DNA from: Burkholderiales bacterium
GTDB lineage: Bacteria > Pseudomonadota > Gammaproteobacteria > Burkholderiales > JAEUOS01
Direction of reading: 5' to 3'
Assembly (NCBI GenBank): GCA_016790695.1
Contig: JAEUOS010000143.1
Location: 1 to 59,564, forward strand
Length of the DNA: 59,564 nt
The position numbers and the translations under genes were made by a program. Below, in pieces: positions 48,630 to 57,189 of the stretch. Every line of letters begins with the position of its first letter. The stretch's first letter is position 1. The notes beneath the pieces are model-generated. The model did no database searches. It saw only the letters and a list, made by a program, of their open reading frames with translations, and was not told where the DNA came from.

Positions 48630-49922
48630 ATGAGCCTACGCGACAGCGCCGCCGTGTTCCTCGAGCGGCGCGTCGCCGTGCTGTTCTTCCTCGGGTTCGC
48701 TTCGGGGCTGCCCCTGGCGCTCACGACCGGCACGCTGCAGGCCTGGGCCACGGTCGACGGCCTGGACATCAAGACCATCGGTTTCCTCACCCTGGTCGGT
48801 TCGGCCTACACGCTCAAGTTCCTGTGGGCGCCGCTGATGGACCGCTTCGTGCCGCCGCTGCTCGGCCGGCGGCGCGGCTGGATGCTGGTCACGCAGCTGC
48901 TCCTGGTCGCCGGCATCGCCGCCATGGGCAGCGTGTCGCCGTCGCAGGCCATCGTCGCCCTGGCGGCGATGGCGGTGGTGGTGGCGTTCTGCTCGGCCTC
49001 GCAGGACATCGCGTTCGACGCCTATCGCACCGACCTGCTCCGCCCGGGGGAGCGCGGCGCCGGTGCCGCCACCTCGGTGCTCGGCTACCGCATCGCCATG
49101 CTGGTCTCCGGCGGCCTGGCGCTGGTGCTGGCCGATTCGGTGCTGGGCTGGCGCGCCACCTACTGGCTGATGGCGCTCCTGATGGGCATCGGCATCGTCG
49201 CCACGTTCGCCGCCCCCGAACCGGAGAACGCGCCGCCGCCGCCGCGGAGCCTGGACGAGGCCGTCACCGGGCCGCTCAAGGACTTCTTCTCCCGCGACGG
49301 CGCCGTGCTTGCGCTCACCCTGATCGTGCTCTACAAGCTCGGCGACGCCTTCGCCGGCAGCCTGACCACCGCGTTCCTGCTGCGCGGGGTCGGCTTCACG
49401 GCGACCGAGGTCGGCGCCATCAACAAGATCCTGGGGCTCATCGCCACCATCGTCGGCGCCCTTGCCGGGGGCGCGCTGATGACGCGCCTGTCCCTCTACG
49501 GCGCGCTGATGCTGTTCGGCGCGCTGCAGGCACTGACCAACCTCGGCTTCTGGGTGCTCGCGGTCACGCCCAAGGCCTATGCCTCGATGGCGCTGGTGGT
49601 CGGCATGGAGAACCTCGCCGGCGGCATGGGCACCGCGGCCTTCGTCGCCTTCCTCATGACGCTGTGCCGGGCGCGCTATTCGGCGACCCAGTTCGCGCTG
49701 TTGTCGGCCCTGGCGGCGGTCGGACGGACCTATCTCGCCGGCCCGCTGTCCGGCGTGATGGTCGAGGGGCTCGGCTGGGCCGCCTTCTTCCTCGTCACCG
49801 TCGCCATCGCGCTGCCGGGACTGGCGCTGCTGCGCGCGCAGAAGACGCTCATCGACGCGATCGCGGCGAGCGACGCGGCACCGCCCCCGCCCGAGGCTCA
49901 GCCGCCCGCCCGCACCCGGTAG
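48630..49922 (+). CDS. ampG: AmpG-type muropeptide permease (MFS)
   Basis: A 430-aa major-facilitator protein with 12 transmembrane helices and AmpG-specific stretches: FFLGFASGLPLALTTGTLQAW at TM1, LKFLWAPLMDRF, and CSASQDIAFDAYRTDLL in TM4-5. It imports GlcNAc-anhydro-muropeptides for cell-wall recycling, and through these can tune beta-lactamase induction. The C-terminal 30 residues are Pro/Ala-rich. It converges with metW, overlapping it by 25 bp. Leaderless start predicted. Confidence 0.9.
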   Translation: MSLRDSAAVFLERRVAVLFFLGFASGLPLALTTGTLQAWATVDGLDIKTIGFLTLVGSAYTLKFLWAPLMDRFVPPLLGRRRGWMLVTQLLLVAGIAAMGSVSPSQAIVALAAMAVVVAFCSASQDIAFDAYRTDLLRPGERGAGAATSVLGYRIAMLVSGGLALVLADSVLGWRATYWLMALLMGIGIVATFAAPEPENAPPPPRSLDEAVTGPLKDFFSRDGAVLALTLIVLYKLGDAFAGSLTTAFLLRGVGFTATEVGAINKILGLIATIVGALAGGALMTRLSLYGALMLFGALQALTNLGFWVLAVTPKAYASMALVVGMENLAGGMGTAAFVAFLMTLCRARYSATQFALLSALAAVGRTYLAGPLSGVMVEGLGWAAFFLVTVAIALPGLALLRAQKTLIDAIAASDAAPPPPEAQPPARTR

Positions 49923-50503
49923 ATCGCCAGCTCGCTGTTGACGTTCGGGTCGAGGGCCACGGGACGGCCGTCGGCGAGCGCGACACGCTCGACGATCTCG
50001 ATGCGCAGCTGCGCGCACAGGTCCTCGAAGTCCATCAGCGTGCACAGATGGACATTGGGCGTGTTGTGCCACTGGAACGGCAGGCTCCGGGACACCGGCA
50101 TGCGGCCCGCCTCGAGCTGGCGGAAGTGCGGCTCGTAGCGGAAATTGGGGAACGACACCACCGCCTCGCGGCCGACGCGCACCATCTCGCGCATCAGCGC
50201 CTCGATGTTGCGCATCGCCTGCAGGGTCTGCGACAGGAGGACCGTGTCGAAGGAGGCGTCGGCAAAGCTCGCCAGGCCGCGCTCGAGATTGCCCTGCAGC
50301 ACGTTGACGCCGTTGATGAGCGCCGCGAGAACATTGGCGTCGTCGATCTCGATGCCGTAGCCCTTGACGCCGCGCGCGCCGGCGAGGAAGCGCATCAGGG
50401 CGCCGTCGCCGCAGCCCAGGTCGAGGACGCGCGCGCCGGGGCGCACCATGCCGGCGATGATGGTGAAGTCGGGGCGGGGAGACCGCATCGCGCGCACAGT
50501 CAT
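49898..50503 (-). CDS. metW: MetW, methionine biosynthesis methyltransferase-fold partner of MetX
   Basis: A 201-aa methyltransferase-fold protein with motif [13 protein letters not shown] and MetW segments '[34 protein letters not shown]'. MetW forms a complex with MetX that is needed for homoserine acylation in several proteobacteria. The ATG at 50503 overlaps the metX stop by 4 nt (ATGA); an internal ATG at 50488 is possible. It is read with metX under the SAM-II-type leader. Confidence 0.94.
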   Translation of the reverse strand: MTVRAMRSPRPDFTIIAGMVRPGARVLDLGCGDGALMRFLAGARGVKGYGIEIDDANVLAALINGVNVLQGNLERGLASFADASFDTVLLSQTLQAMRNIEALMREMVRVGREAVVSFPNFRYEPHFRQLEAGRMPVSRSLPFQWHNTPNVHLCTLMDFEDLCAQLRIEIVERVALADGRPVALDPNVNSELAIYRVRAGG

Positions 50504-51636
50504 GGCCGGCAGGTCTCGGCGATGGCGTCGTAGTAGGCGCGCGCCAGCGCGTGGTAGCGCGGGTCCTCGAGCAGGAACTCGTCGTGGCCGTGCGGCGCGT
50601 CGATCTCGGCATAGGAGACCTCGGCGCGATTGGCGGTGAGCGCGTCGACGATCTCGCGCGAGCGCGCCGGCGAGAAGCGCCAGTCCGTGGTGAACGACAC
50701 GACCAGGAACCTCACCTGCGCCGCCGGCCGGAGCGCGGCGGCCAGGTCGCCGCCGCAGGCGGCCGCCGGATCGAAGTAGTCGAGCGCCTTGGTGATCAGG
50801 AGGTAGGTGTTGGCGTCGAAGTACTCGGAGAACTTCTCGCCCTGGTAGCGCAGATAGGACTCGATCTGGAATTCGGTGCCGTAGCCGTACTTGAGGCCGT
50901 CGCGCAGGTCGCGCCCGAACTTCTCCGCCATCACGTCGTCCGACAGGTAGGTGATGTGGCCGATCATGCGCGCCACCCTCAGGCCGCGCGCCGGCACCAC
51001 GCCGTGGGCGTAGAAGTGCCCGCCGTGGAAATCGGGATCGGTGATGATCGCCTGCCGCGCCACCTCGTTGAAGGCGATGTTCTGCGCCGACAGCCGCGGC
51101 GTCGACGCGATCACCAGCGCATGGGCGACCCGCTGCGGATAGGCGATCGCCCACTGCATCGCCTGCATCGCCCCCAGCGACCCGCCCATGACCGCGGCGA
51201 AGCGCGCGATCCCGAGGTGGTCGGCCAGGCGCGCCTGCGCGTTGACCCAGTCCTCGACCGTGACCACCGGGAAGTCGGCGCCGTAGGGACGCCCGGTCGC
51301 CGGGTTCGGGTGCTTCGGCCCGGTCGATCCGAAGCATCCGCCGAGATTGTTCACGCCGATGACGAAGAAGCGGTCGGTGTCCAGCGGCTTGCCCGGTCCG
51401 ACCATGTTGTCCCACCAGCCGAGGGCCGCCGTGTCGTCCGCGTAGACGCCGGCGACATGGTGTGAGGCATTGAGCGCGTGGCACACCAGCACCGCGTTCG
51501 AGCGCTGCGCGTTCAGCCTGCCATAGGTCTCGTAGACCAGCTCGAACGAGGGGATCGAGCGGCCGCTGCGGAACACGAACGGTTCCTCGAAGCGCGCCAC
51601 CTGGGCAGTAACGATGCCGACCGACCGCGGTTCCAA
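50500..51636 (-). CDS. metX: homoserine O-acyltransferase MetX
   Basis: A 378-aa alpha/beta-hydrolase-fold enzyme that transfers an acetyl or succinyl group to homoserine, the first step to methionine. Nucleophile Ser153 in [12 protein letters not shown], acid Asp in [10 protein letters not shown] and His in [11 protein letters not shown] are intact; [13 protein letters not shown] and [14 protein letters not shown] are family hallmarks. I choose a TTG start at 51636: GGAG is 5 nt upstream, the resulting N-terminus MEPRSVGIV matches other MetX proteins in length and sequence, and upstream extension would translate the terminator hairpin and riboswitch. metW is coupled downstream. Confidence 0.93.
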   Translation of the reverse strand: MEPRSVGIVTAQVARFEEPFVFRSGRSIPSFELVYETYGRLNAQRSNAVLVCHALNASHHVAGVYADDTAALGWWDNMVGPGKPLDTDRFFVIGVNNLGGCFGSTGPKHPNPATGRPYGADFPVVTVEDWVNAQARLADHLGIARFAAVMGGSLGAMQAMQWAIAYPQRVAHALVIASTPRLSAQNIAFNEVARQAIITDPDFHGGHFYAHGVVPARGLRVARMIGHITYLSDDVMAEKFGRDLRDGLKYGYGTEFQIESYLRYQGEKFSEYFDANTYLLITKALDYFDPAAACGGDLAAALRPAAQVRFLVVSFTTDWRFSPARSREIVDALTANRAEVSYAEIDAPHGHDEFLLEDPRYHALARAYYDAIAETCRP

Positions 51637-51645
51637 GGCCTCTCC

Positions 51646-51682
51646 AGAAAAGCAAAACCCGATTGCGCAGCAGCCAATCGGG
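51646..51682 (-). terminator. attenuator-like terminator in the metX leader
   Basis: On the minus strand CCCGATTG-N9-CAATCGGG (51682-51658) is a perfect 8-bp stem followed by TTTTGCTTTTCT (51657-51646), ending 10 bp before the metX TTG. It lies after a SAM-II-like element, so it may stop transcription when methionine or SAM is abundant. Confidence 0.7.
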
Positions 51683-51707
51683 TCGGGGTCGGTCTTCGCG
51701 GAGCCCT

Positions 51708-51768
51708 CGCACCTCTTTAGCCGCATTTTTAGAGCGCCCGCAATCCGATGAACAAATCGGCGCTGTCG
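51708..51768 (-). promoter_or_regulatory. probable SAM-II riboswitch upstream of metX
   Basis: Minus strand: P1 stem AGCGCC (51764-51759) pairs with GGCGCT (51738-51733). The loop has GAUUU and AUUGC as in known SAM-II RNAs, and the stem is followed by CUAAAAAUGCGGCUAAAGAGG, close to the conserved (A)UAAAUG-NN-GCUAAAnAGG. UUGC in the loop can pair with GCGG downstream to form the pseudoknot. The element directly precedes metX-metW, a classic SAM-II target, and begins a few bases after the predicted transcription start. Confidence 0.72.
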
Positions 51769-51773
51769 GAGCG

Positions 51774-51779
51774 ATTGTA
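51774..51779 (-). promoter_or_regulatory. -10 element of metXW
   Basis: TACAAT on the minus strand. The predicted start lies at about 51767, a few bases before the riboswitch P1 stem. No good -35 is visible. Confidence 0.5.
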
Positions 51780-51781
51780 GC

Positions 51782-52210
51782 CTACCCTGTCGCCCGATGC
51801 CGCTGCCAGTCCTCGCGGCGGAACGTCGCGCGCGGCGGCTTGTCCGTCCGGGTCGGGCCGACAAGCGCGAATTCGTGCAGCTTGGCGAGCACGAACTTGC
51901 GCAGCGCGATCGGCAGCCCGGCCGACTCGCGCAGGAAGCGCGCGTTGACCCGCTCGGCGTCGAACCGGCCGCCGGACTCGAGCACCGGCGAGGCCGTGCG
52001 CCGCAGGGCGTCGACGCCGTCGTGGAACAGCCCGACCCCCTCGCGCCAGCTGATCGCGCTCTCGCCGGGGCGGTCGCGGTTGTAGCAGAGCTGCATGTGG
52101 AACACCGCGGTGCCGCGCTGCCACAGGTAGAGGTCGAAGAAATCGCTCTCGAACCAGCGCTTGGTGACGCCCGGCTCGGCCTGCACGACGTTGGTGATCT
52201 CCCTAAGCAT
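51782..52210 (-). CDS. conserved hypothetical protein downstream of ptsI
   Basis: A 142-aa soluble protein with conserved segments '[20 protein letters not shown]' and '[20 protein letters not shown]'. I recall similar small proteins in other beta- and gammaproteobacteria but no function. There is no signal peptide or membrane helix. The start overlaps the end of ptsI by 8 bp, so it is the last gene of the EIIA-HPr-EI run and is translated with it. That position suggests a link to PTS regulation, without direct proof. Confidence 0.75.
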   Translation of the reverse strand: MLREITNVVQAEPGVTKRWFESDFFDLYLWQRGTAVFHMQLCYNRDRPGESAISWREGVGLFHDGVDALRRTASPVLESGGRFDAERVNARFLRESAGLPIALRKFVLAKLHEFALVGPTRTDKPPRATFRREDWQRHRATG

Positions 52211-53966
52211 TGAGCGCCGCGATCAGTTCGCGCAACCGGTCGGGCTCCTCGGCGCGCAGGATGCGCTTGACCTGGGCTTCGCAGTCGGCGCGGCTCGATG
52301 TGAGGATGCGCTGCTTGACCTCGAGCAGCTGCGCCGGATGCATGGAGAACTGCCGGAGCCCCATGCCGAGCAGGAGGCGGGTCATCGCGACCTCGCCGGC
52401 CATCTCGCCGCAGACGGCGACCGGCACGCCGGCACGACCGGCGGCGCGGATCGTGCCGGCGACCAGCTGCAGCACCGCCGGATGCAGCGGGTCGTAGAGG
52501 CTCGCCACCTGGTCGTCGGCGCGATCGATGGCCAGCGTGTACTGGATCAGGTCATTGGTGCCGATCGACAGGTAGTCGAGCTTCTTCGCCAGCTGACCCA
52601 CGGTGAGCGCGGCGGCCGGAATCTCGATCATGCCGCCGACCTTGACGGACCGGTCGTGGGGGATCCCGATCGCGTCGAGCTGGGCGCGCGCCTGGTCGAT
52701 CATCGCCAGCGCCTGCTCGACCTCGTGCAGGTGCGCGATCATCGGCAGCAGGATGCGCACGCTGCCGTAGTGCGAGGCGCGCAGGATCGCGCGCAACTGC
52801 GCGAGGAACATCTGCGGCTCGGCCAGGCAGTAGCGGATCGCGCGCAGGCCGAGGGCCGGATTGAGCGCGACGCCGTCGCCGACGCCGTCGGCATCGAGCT
52901 GCTTGTCGGCGCCGATGTCGAGGGTGCGGATCACCACGGGCTGGCCGCCCATCGACCGCACCACCTCGCGATAGGCCTCGAACTGCTCGTCCTCGCCGGG
53001 CAGCTCGGCGCGGTTCATGAACAGGAACTCGGTGCGGAACAGGCCGACGCCGGCGGCGCCCGCCTCGTTGGCCGCCTTCACGTCGTCGGGCAGCTCGATG
53101 TTGGCCAGCAGGTCGACCGCCTCCCCGTCGAGCGTCGCCGCGGGCGCGCTCGCCAGGCGCATGAGCTTCTTGCGCTCGAGCTGCAGCGTGCGGCGCTTGA
53201 GCTTGTACTCCTCCAGCACGGCGGCGTCCGGCGCGACGATCAGCACGCCGGCGGTGCCGTCGAGGATCAGCCAGTCGTCCTCGGCGATGAGCTCGCGCGC
53301 ATGATGCAGGGCGACCACCGCCGGCAGCGACAGGCTGCGCGCCATGATCGCGGTGTGCGAGGTGGCACCGCCGACATCGGTGACGAAACCCGCGAAGCGA
53401 TGCTCCTTGAACACCAGCATGTCGGCCGGCGAGAGGTCGTGGGCGACCACCACCATCTCGCCTTCGAGCGATTGCAGGGCCTTGAGCTTCTGGGTCCGCG
53501 ACAGGCTGGTGCGCGCCAGGGAGTCCGCGCCGACCAGCACCTTGAGCACGCGCTCGACCACCTGCACGACGTCGTTCTTGCGCTCGCGCAGGTACTCGTC
53601 CTCGATCTCGTCGAACTGGGCGACCAGCGCGTCCATCTGCTGGATCAGCGCCCACTCGGCATTGCAGCGGCGCTCCTCGATGATGCGCACCGGCTCGCGC
53701 GTGAGCATCGGATCGGCCAGGATCAGCGAATGCAGGTCGAGGAACGCGCCCAGCTCGCCCGGCGACGTGTGCGCCAGGCTCGCATGCAGGCTCTTGAGTT
53801 CCGCCTGCACCGTGTCGAGCGCCGCCTGGAAGCGCGCCACCTCGGCGGCCACGCGGGACGGCTCGACCAGGTAGTGCGAGACGTCGAGCGCGACCGGCGT
53901 GACCAGGTGGGCGCGCCCGATGGCGATGCCGCCGGAGACGCCGATGCCGTGCAGGGCGAAGGTCAT
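52203..53966 (-). CDS. ptsI: PTS enzyme I (phosphoenolpyruvate-protein phosphotransferase)
   Basis: A 587-aa cytosolic enzyme that moves phosphate from PEP to HPr. The active-site loop [12 protein letters not shown] holds phospho-His204. The PEP-binding barrel has [32 protein letters not shown]-like region and [10 protein letters not shown] with the catalytic Cys. Length is typical of proteobacterial EI. With only EIIA(Man)-like and HPr partners here and no sugar EIIB/EIIC genes, this PTS is probably regulatory rather than sugar-importing, as in other betaproteobacteria. Confidence 0.95.
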   Translation of the reverse strand: MTFALHGIGVSGGIAIGRAHLVTPVALDVSHYLVEPSRVAAEVARFQAALDTVQAELKSLHASLAHTSPGELGAFLDLHSLILADPMLTREPVRIIEERRCNAEWALIQQMDALVAQFDEIEDEYLRERKNDVVQVVERVLKVLVGADSLARTSLSRTQKLKALQSLEGEMVVVAHDLSPADMLVFKEHRFAGFVTDVGGATSHTAIMARSLSLPAVVALHHARELIAEDDWLILDGTAGVLIVAPDAAVLEEYKLKRRTLQLERKKLMRLASAPAATLDGEAVDLLANIELPDDVKAANEAGAAGVGLFRTEFLFMNRAELPGEDEQFEAYREVVRSMGGQPVVIRTLDIGADKQLDADGVGDGVALNPALGLRAIRYCLAEPQMFLAQLRAILRASHYGSVRILLPMIAHLHEVEQALAMIDQARAQLDAIGIPHDRSVKVGGMIEIPAAALTVGQLAKKLDYLSIGTNDLIQYTLAIDRADDQVASLYDPLHPAVLQLVAGTIRAAGRAGVPVAVCGEMAGEVAMTRLLLGMGLRQFSMHPAQLLEVKQRILTSSRADCEAQVKRILRAEEPDRLRELIAALNA

Positions 53967-53988
53967 GCCGCGCGCCGCTGCCGCGCCG

Positions 53989-54261
53989 CTACTTGCCCTC
54001 GCCGAACTTGTCGGCGATGAGCTGCTTCAGGGCGGCCATGGCGCCGGCCTCGTCCTCGCCGTCGGTCTCGATGCCGATCCTGGCGCCCATCCCGGCAGCG
54101 AGCATCATCACGCCCATGATGCTCTTGCCGTTGACGCGCCGGCCGTTGCGGGACAGCCAGACCTCGGCGCGGTACTGCGCGGCCAGCTGGGTGAGCTTGG
54201 CCGAGGCGCGCGCGTGCAGCCCGAGCTGATTGACGATCTCAACCTCTTCCCGCTGTGCCAT
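53989..54261 (-). CDS. ptsH: HPr phosphocarrier protein
   Basis: A 90-aa HPr with active-site LGLHARAS (His16) and the conserved Ser46 in GKSIMGVMML, which in many bacteria is a target of HPr kinase. The ATG at 54261 is chosen because GGAGG lies about 9 nt upstream; an ATG three codons earlier abuts the ribosome site. It overlaps the end of the EIIA gene by 23 bp. The ptsI gene follows in 22 bp. Confidence 0.95.
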   Translation of the reverse strand: MAQREEVEIVNQLGLHARASAKLTQLAAQYRAEVWLSRNGRRVNGKSIMGVMMLAAGMGARIGIETDGEDEAGAMAALKQLIADKFGEGK

Positions 54262-54655
54262 GGCAGGCATCCTCCCCCATGTTGACCTGGCCGCGCGACC
54301 CGGCATCGAGCGCCCGCGTCAGCACCTGATCGAGCGGCAGGGCGCGGCTGGCGAGCACCCGCACCAGCATCGGCAGGCTGACGCCGGCGATCCCGGCGAC
54401 GCGCCCCGGAGACAGCAGGCGCGCCCCGATGTTCGAGGGGGTCGCGCCGTAGACGTCGGCCAGCACCATCACGCCGGTGCCGTCGTCGACTGCCGCCAGG
54501 GCCGCACGCGCGCGCGCCTCGACGACGCCCACGTCGTCGCCGGCGCCGACCGCGATCGCACGCGCATTGGCCGGCGCGCCGCCGAGCACGTGCGCCGCGC
54601 CGGCGAGGAGCGCCTCGCCGATGCCATCGTGGGTGATCAACAGCACGCCGACCAT
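54239..54655 (-). CDS. PTS EIIA, mannose-family
   Basis: A 138-aa EIIA(Man)-type domain with phospho-His9 (VGVLLITHDGIGEALL) and the segment 'VMVLADVYGATPSNI'. No EIIB, EIIC or EIID genes are adjacent. In betaproteobacteria this EIIA, HPr and EI form a signalling relay that reports PEP or carbon/nitrogen status. The ATG at 54655 follows GGGGAACGG. The gene lies first in the run EIIA-ptsH-ptsI-hypothetical, 91 bp after gshB. Confidence 0.92.
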   Translation of the reverse strand: MVGVLLITHDGIGEALLAGAAHVLGGAPANARAIAVGAGDDVGVVEARARAALAAVDDGTGVMVLADVYGATPSNIGARLLSPGRVAGIAGVSLPMLVRVLASRALPLDQVLTRALDAGSRGQVNMGEDACHGTAGRG

Positions 54656-54746
54656 CGAATCCGTTCCCCGAGTGCGCGAACGCCGGTCGAAAACGCCAAT
54701 ATACGGCAAGCGTGCGGCAGGCTGCGCGGCACCGCTCAGGACGCGC

Positions 54747-55700
54747 TCAGGACATTCCGGCAGCCCGCTCGAGCGCGTCGATGAACATGCCGGCGACGTT
54801 GAAGCCGGTCTGCGCGGTGATCTCGCGAAAACAGGTCGGGCTGGTGACGTTGATCTCGGTCAGGTAGTCGCCGATCACGTCGAGCCCGACCAGCAGCAGG
54901 CCGCGCGCGGCCAGCTCCGGCCCGAGCGCCTCGGCGATGCGCCGGTCCCCCGGCGACAGCTCGCGCGCGACCCCGGTGCCGCCGGCGGCGAGATTGCCGC
55001 GCGTCTCGCCTTCCTTGGGAATGCGCGCCAGGCAGAACGGCACCGGCCGGCCGCCGATCAGCAGCACGCGCTTGTCGCCGTCGCGGATTTCCGGAATGTA
55101 GCGCTGCGCCATGATCGTTCGGGTGCCGTAGGCGGTCAGCGTCTCGATGATCACGCCGAGGTTCGGCTCGCCCTGGTTGACCCGGAACACGCTCATGCCG
55201 CCCATGCCGTCGAGCGGCTTGAACACGGTCTGGCGATGCTGGGCGACGAAGGCGCGCAACTCGTCCTCGCGGCGGCTCACCAGAGTCGGCGCAGTGAACT
55301 GCGGGAACTCGCTGATCGCGAACTTCTCGTTGTGCGCCAGGATCGCCGACGGCGCATTGAACACGCGCGCGCCCTGGCGCACCGCCCGCTCGAGGAAGTG
55401 CGTCGAATAGACGTACTCCATGTCGAACGGCGGGTCCTTGCGCATGACCACCGCGTCCCAGTCGGCCAGCGGCGCATGCATCGCCTCCGCGGTCGCGTAC
55501 CAGGCGTCCCCCGCGCCGGCCTCGGCGAGCACGATGCGGCGCGCATCGGCACGCACCTTCTCGTCGCGCAGCAGCAGGTCGCCCTGCTGGCACGCATAGA
55601 TGGCGTGGCCGCGCGCCGCTGCCTCGACCATCATCGCGTAGGTCGAGTCCTTGCTGATCTTGAACCCGTCGAGCGGGTCGGCGATGAAGAGGATGCGCAT
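54747..55700 (-). CDS. gshB: glutathione synthetase
   Basis: A 317-aa ATP-grasp ligase that adds glycine to gamma-glutamylcysteine. Typical GshB features: MRILFIADPLDGFKISKDST, MRKDPPFDMEYVYSTHFLE, VFKPLDGMGGMSVFRV (ATP loop) and the C-terminal LVGLDVIGDYLTEINVTSPTCFREI. It lies 6 bp after gshA, so both glutathione steps are made together. Confidence 0.96.
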   Translation of the reverse strand: MRILFIADPLDGFKISKDSTYAMMVEAAARGHAIYACQQGDLLLRDEKVRADARRIVLAEAGAGDAWYATAEAMHAPLADWDAVVMRKDPPFDMEYVYSTHFLERAVRQGARVFNAPSAILAHNEKFAISEFPQFTAPTLVSRREDELRAFVAQHRQTVFKPLDGMGGMSVFRVNQGEPNLGVIIETLTAYGTRTIMAQRYIPEIRDGDKRVLLIGGRPVPFCLARIPKEGETRGNLAAGGTGVARELSPGDRRIAEALGPELAARGLLLVGLDVIGDYLTEINVTSPTCFREITAQTGFNVAGMFIDALERAAGMS

Positions 55701-55706
55701 CGTGCG

Positions 55707-56993
55707 CTAACCCGCCGCCGACGCGGTCTGCTCCAGCTCGTAGGAAGCCGCGAGCGCGGCGAGCCGCGAAATCACGCCGTAGGTGTAGAAACGGTTGTGC
55801 GCGGTCGCCGGGTCGTCCTCGGGATCCGGCGTGGCGCCCGCCGCGTCGATGCCGAGCGGCTCGAAATGCGCGCCCGGGGCATTCAGGTTCTCGGTCGCGC
55901 TGCGCAGGGTGTTGACGCGGTAGAAGCTGCCGACGACGAAGCGGTCGATCATGTAGACCACCGGCTCGGCGCTGGCGCCGCCCACCTTCTCGATGGTGTG
56001 CACGCCCTCCTGGATGATCACCTCGGAGACTTCGAGGCCCTCCTTGACCACCGACATCTTGTTGCGCTGCTTGCGGTTGAGGCCGACGACCTCCTCCGGC
56101 GAGGTGACGCTCATGATCCCCATGCCGTAGGTGCCGGCATCGGCCTTGACGATGACGAACGGTTCCTCGGTGATCCCGTACTCGGCGTACTTGGCGCGGA
56201 TGCGCGGGATGATCGACTCGACGTTGCCCTTCAGGCATTCCTCGCCGGTGCGCTCGTGGAAATTGATCGACCCGCAGACCCCGAAATAGGGGTTGATGAG
56301 CCACGGATCGATGCCGATCTCGGCGGCGAACTTCGCCACCACCTGGTCGTAGGCGCGGAAATGGTTGGACTTGCGGCGCACCGCCCAGCCCGCATGCAGC
56401 GGCGGCAGCAGGACCTGCGAACCCAGGCCGCGCAGCACCGCCGGGATGCCCGCCGACAGGTCGTTGTTGAGCAGGATCGCGCAGGGATCGAAGCCGGCCA
56501 GCCCGAGGCGGTCGCCGTTGCGGACCAGCGGCTCGACCGTGAGCACGCTGCCGTCGGGCAGCGAGAAATCGGTCGGCGCGGTGATTTCCGGGTTGAGCGA
56601 GCCCAGCCGGACCTCGAGTCCGGTCTGCCGCAGGATGCCCTGCAGGCGCGCGACGTTCTGCAGATAGAACAGGTTGCGCGTGTGGTTCTCCGGGATCAGC
56701 AGCAGGCTGCGCGCGTCGGCGCAATACTTTTCGATCGCCGCCTGCGCCGCCTGTACCGCCAGGGGCAGCATCTCGCGCGAGAGGTTGTTGAAGCCGCCGG
56801 GATACAGGTTGGTGTCGACCGGCGCGATCTTGAATCCCGAATTGCGCAGGTCGACCGACGAATAGAACGGCGGCGTGTGCTCCTGCCATTCGAGCCGAAA
56901 CCATCGCTCGATGCGGGTGGCATTGTCGAGGATCCTGCGCTCGACCTCGGCCATCGGCCCGACCAACGCCGTCTTCAGATGCGGCACTTGCAT
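55707..56993 (-). CDS. gshA: glutamate-cysteine ligase, proteobacterial third type
   Basis: A 428-aa enzyme that makes gamma-glutamylcysteine. It is the alphaproteo/betaproteobacterial GshA type, unrelated in length and sequence to E. coli GshA (518 aa), with conserved stretches 'FYSSVDLRNSGFKIAPVDTNLYPGGFNNL', 'SNHFRAYDQVVAKFA' and 'FVIVKADAGTYGMGIMSV'. GGAGAGC precedes the ATG at 56993; MQVPHLKTA is a typical N-terminus. A -10 TACAAT lies at 57041-57036 on the same strand. Confidence 0.94.
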   Translation of the reverse strand: MQVPHLKTALVGPMAEVERRILDNATRIERWFRLEWQEHTPPFYSSVDLRNSGFKIAPVDTNLYPGGFNNLSREMLPLAVQAAQAAIEKYCADARSLLLIPENHTRNLFYLQNVARLQGILRQTGLEVRLGSLNPEITAPTDFSLPDGSVLTVEPLVRNGDRLGLAGFDPCAILLNNDLSAGIPAVLRGLGSQVLLPPLHAGWAVRRKSNHFRAYDQVVAKFAAEIGIDPWLINPYFGVCGSINFHERTGEECLKGNVESIIPRIRAKYAEYGITEEPFVIVKADAGTYGMGIMSVTSPEEVVGLNRKQRNKMSVVKEGLEVSEVIIQEGVHTIEKVGGASAEPVVYMIDRFVVGSFYRVNTLRSATENLNAPGAHFEPLGIDAAGATPDPEDDPATAHNRFYTYGVISRLAALAASYELEQTASAAG

Positions 56994-57035
56994 GAAACGC
57001 TCTCCGCGCCGGCGAGTGCCGGGCTGTCGCGGTCG

Positions 57036-57041
57036 ATTGTA
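57036..57041 (-). promoter_or_regulatory. -10 element of gshAB
   Basis: TACAAT on the minus strand, 42 bp before the gshA ATG. No strong -35 is seen. Confidence 0.45.
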
Positions 57042-57085
57042 GCGAATTCGGCCCGTCCGCCGTCCGCTGGCCCGGCGCACAATGG

Positions 57086-57176
57086 GCAAGCGCCCCACGG
57101 CGGGGGCGCTTGCTCGACGACGGCCCGCAGACGGACGGCGGGCATCGTCCCGCGCCCCGGTGACGGCCGGGGCGCG
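57086..57176. repeat. cluster of three strong hairpins between amtB and gshA
   Basis: Three perfect inverted repeats follow one another: GCAAGCGCCCC-N6-GGGGCGCTTGC (57086-57113), GCCCGC-N9-GCGGGC (about 57123-57143) and CGCGCCCCGG-N6-CCGGGGCGCG (57151-57176). None has a T-tract. They probably stall RNA polymerase or protect the amtB mRNA 3' end, separating the two operons. Confidence 0.6.
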
Positions 57177-57189
57177 CCGTACCGGACGA

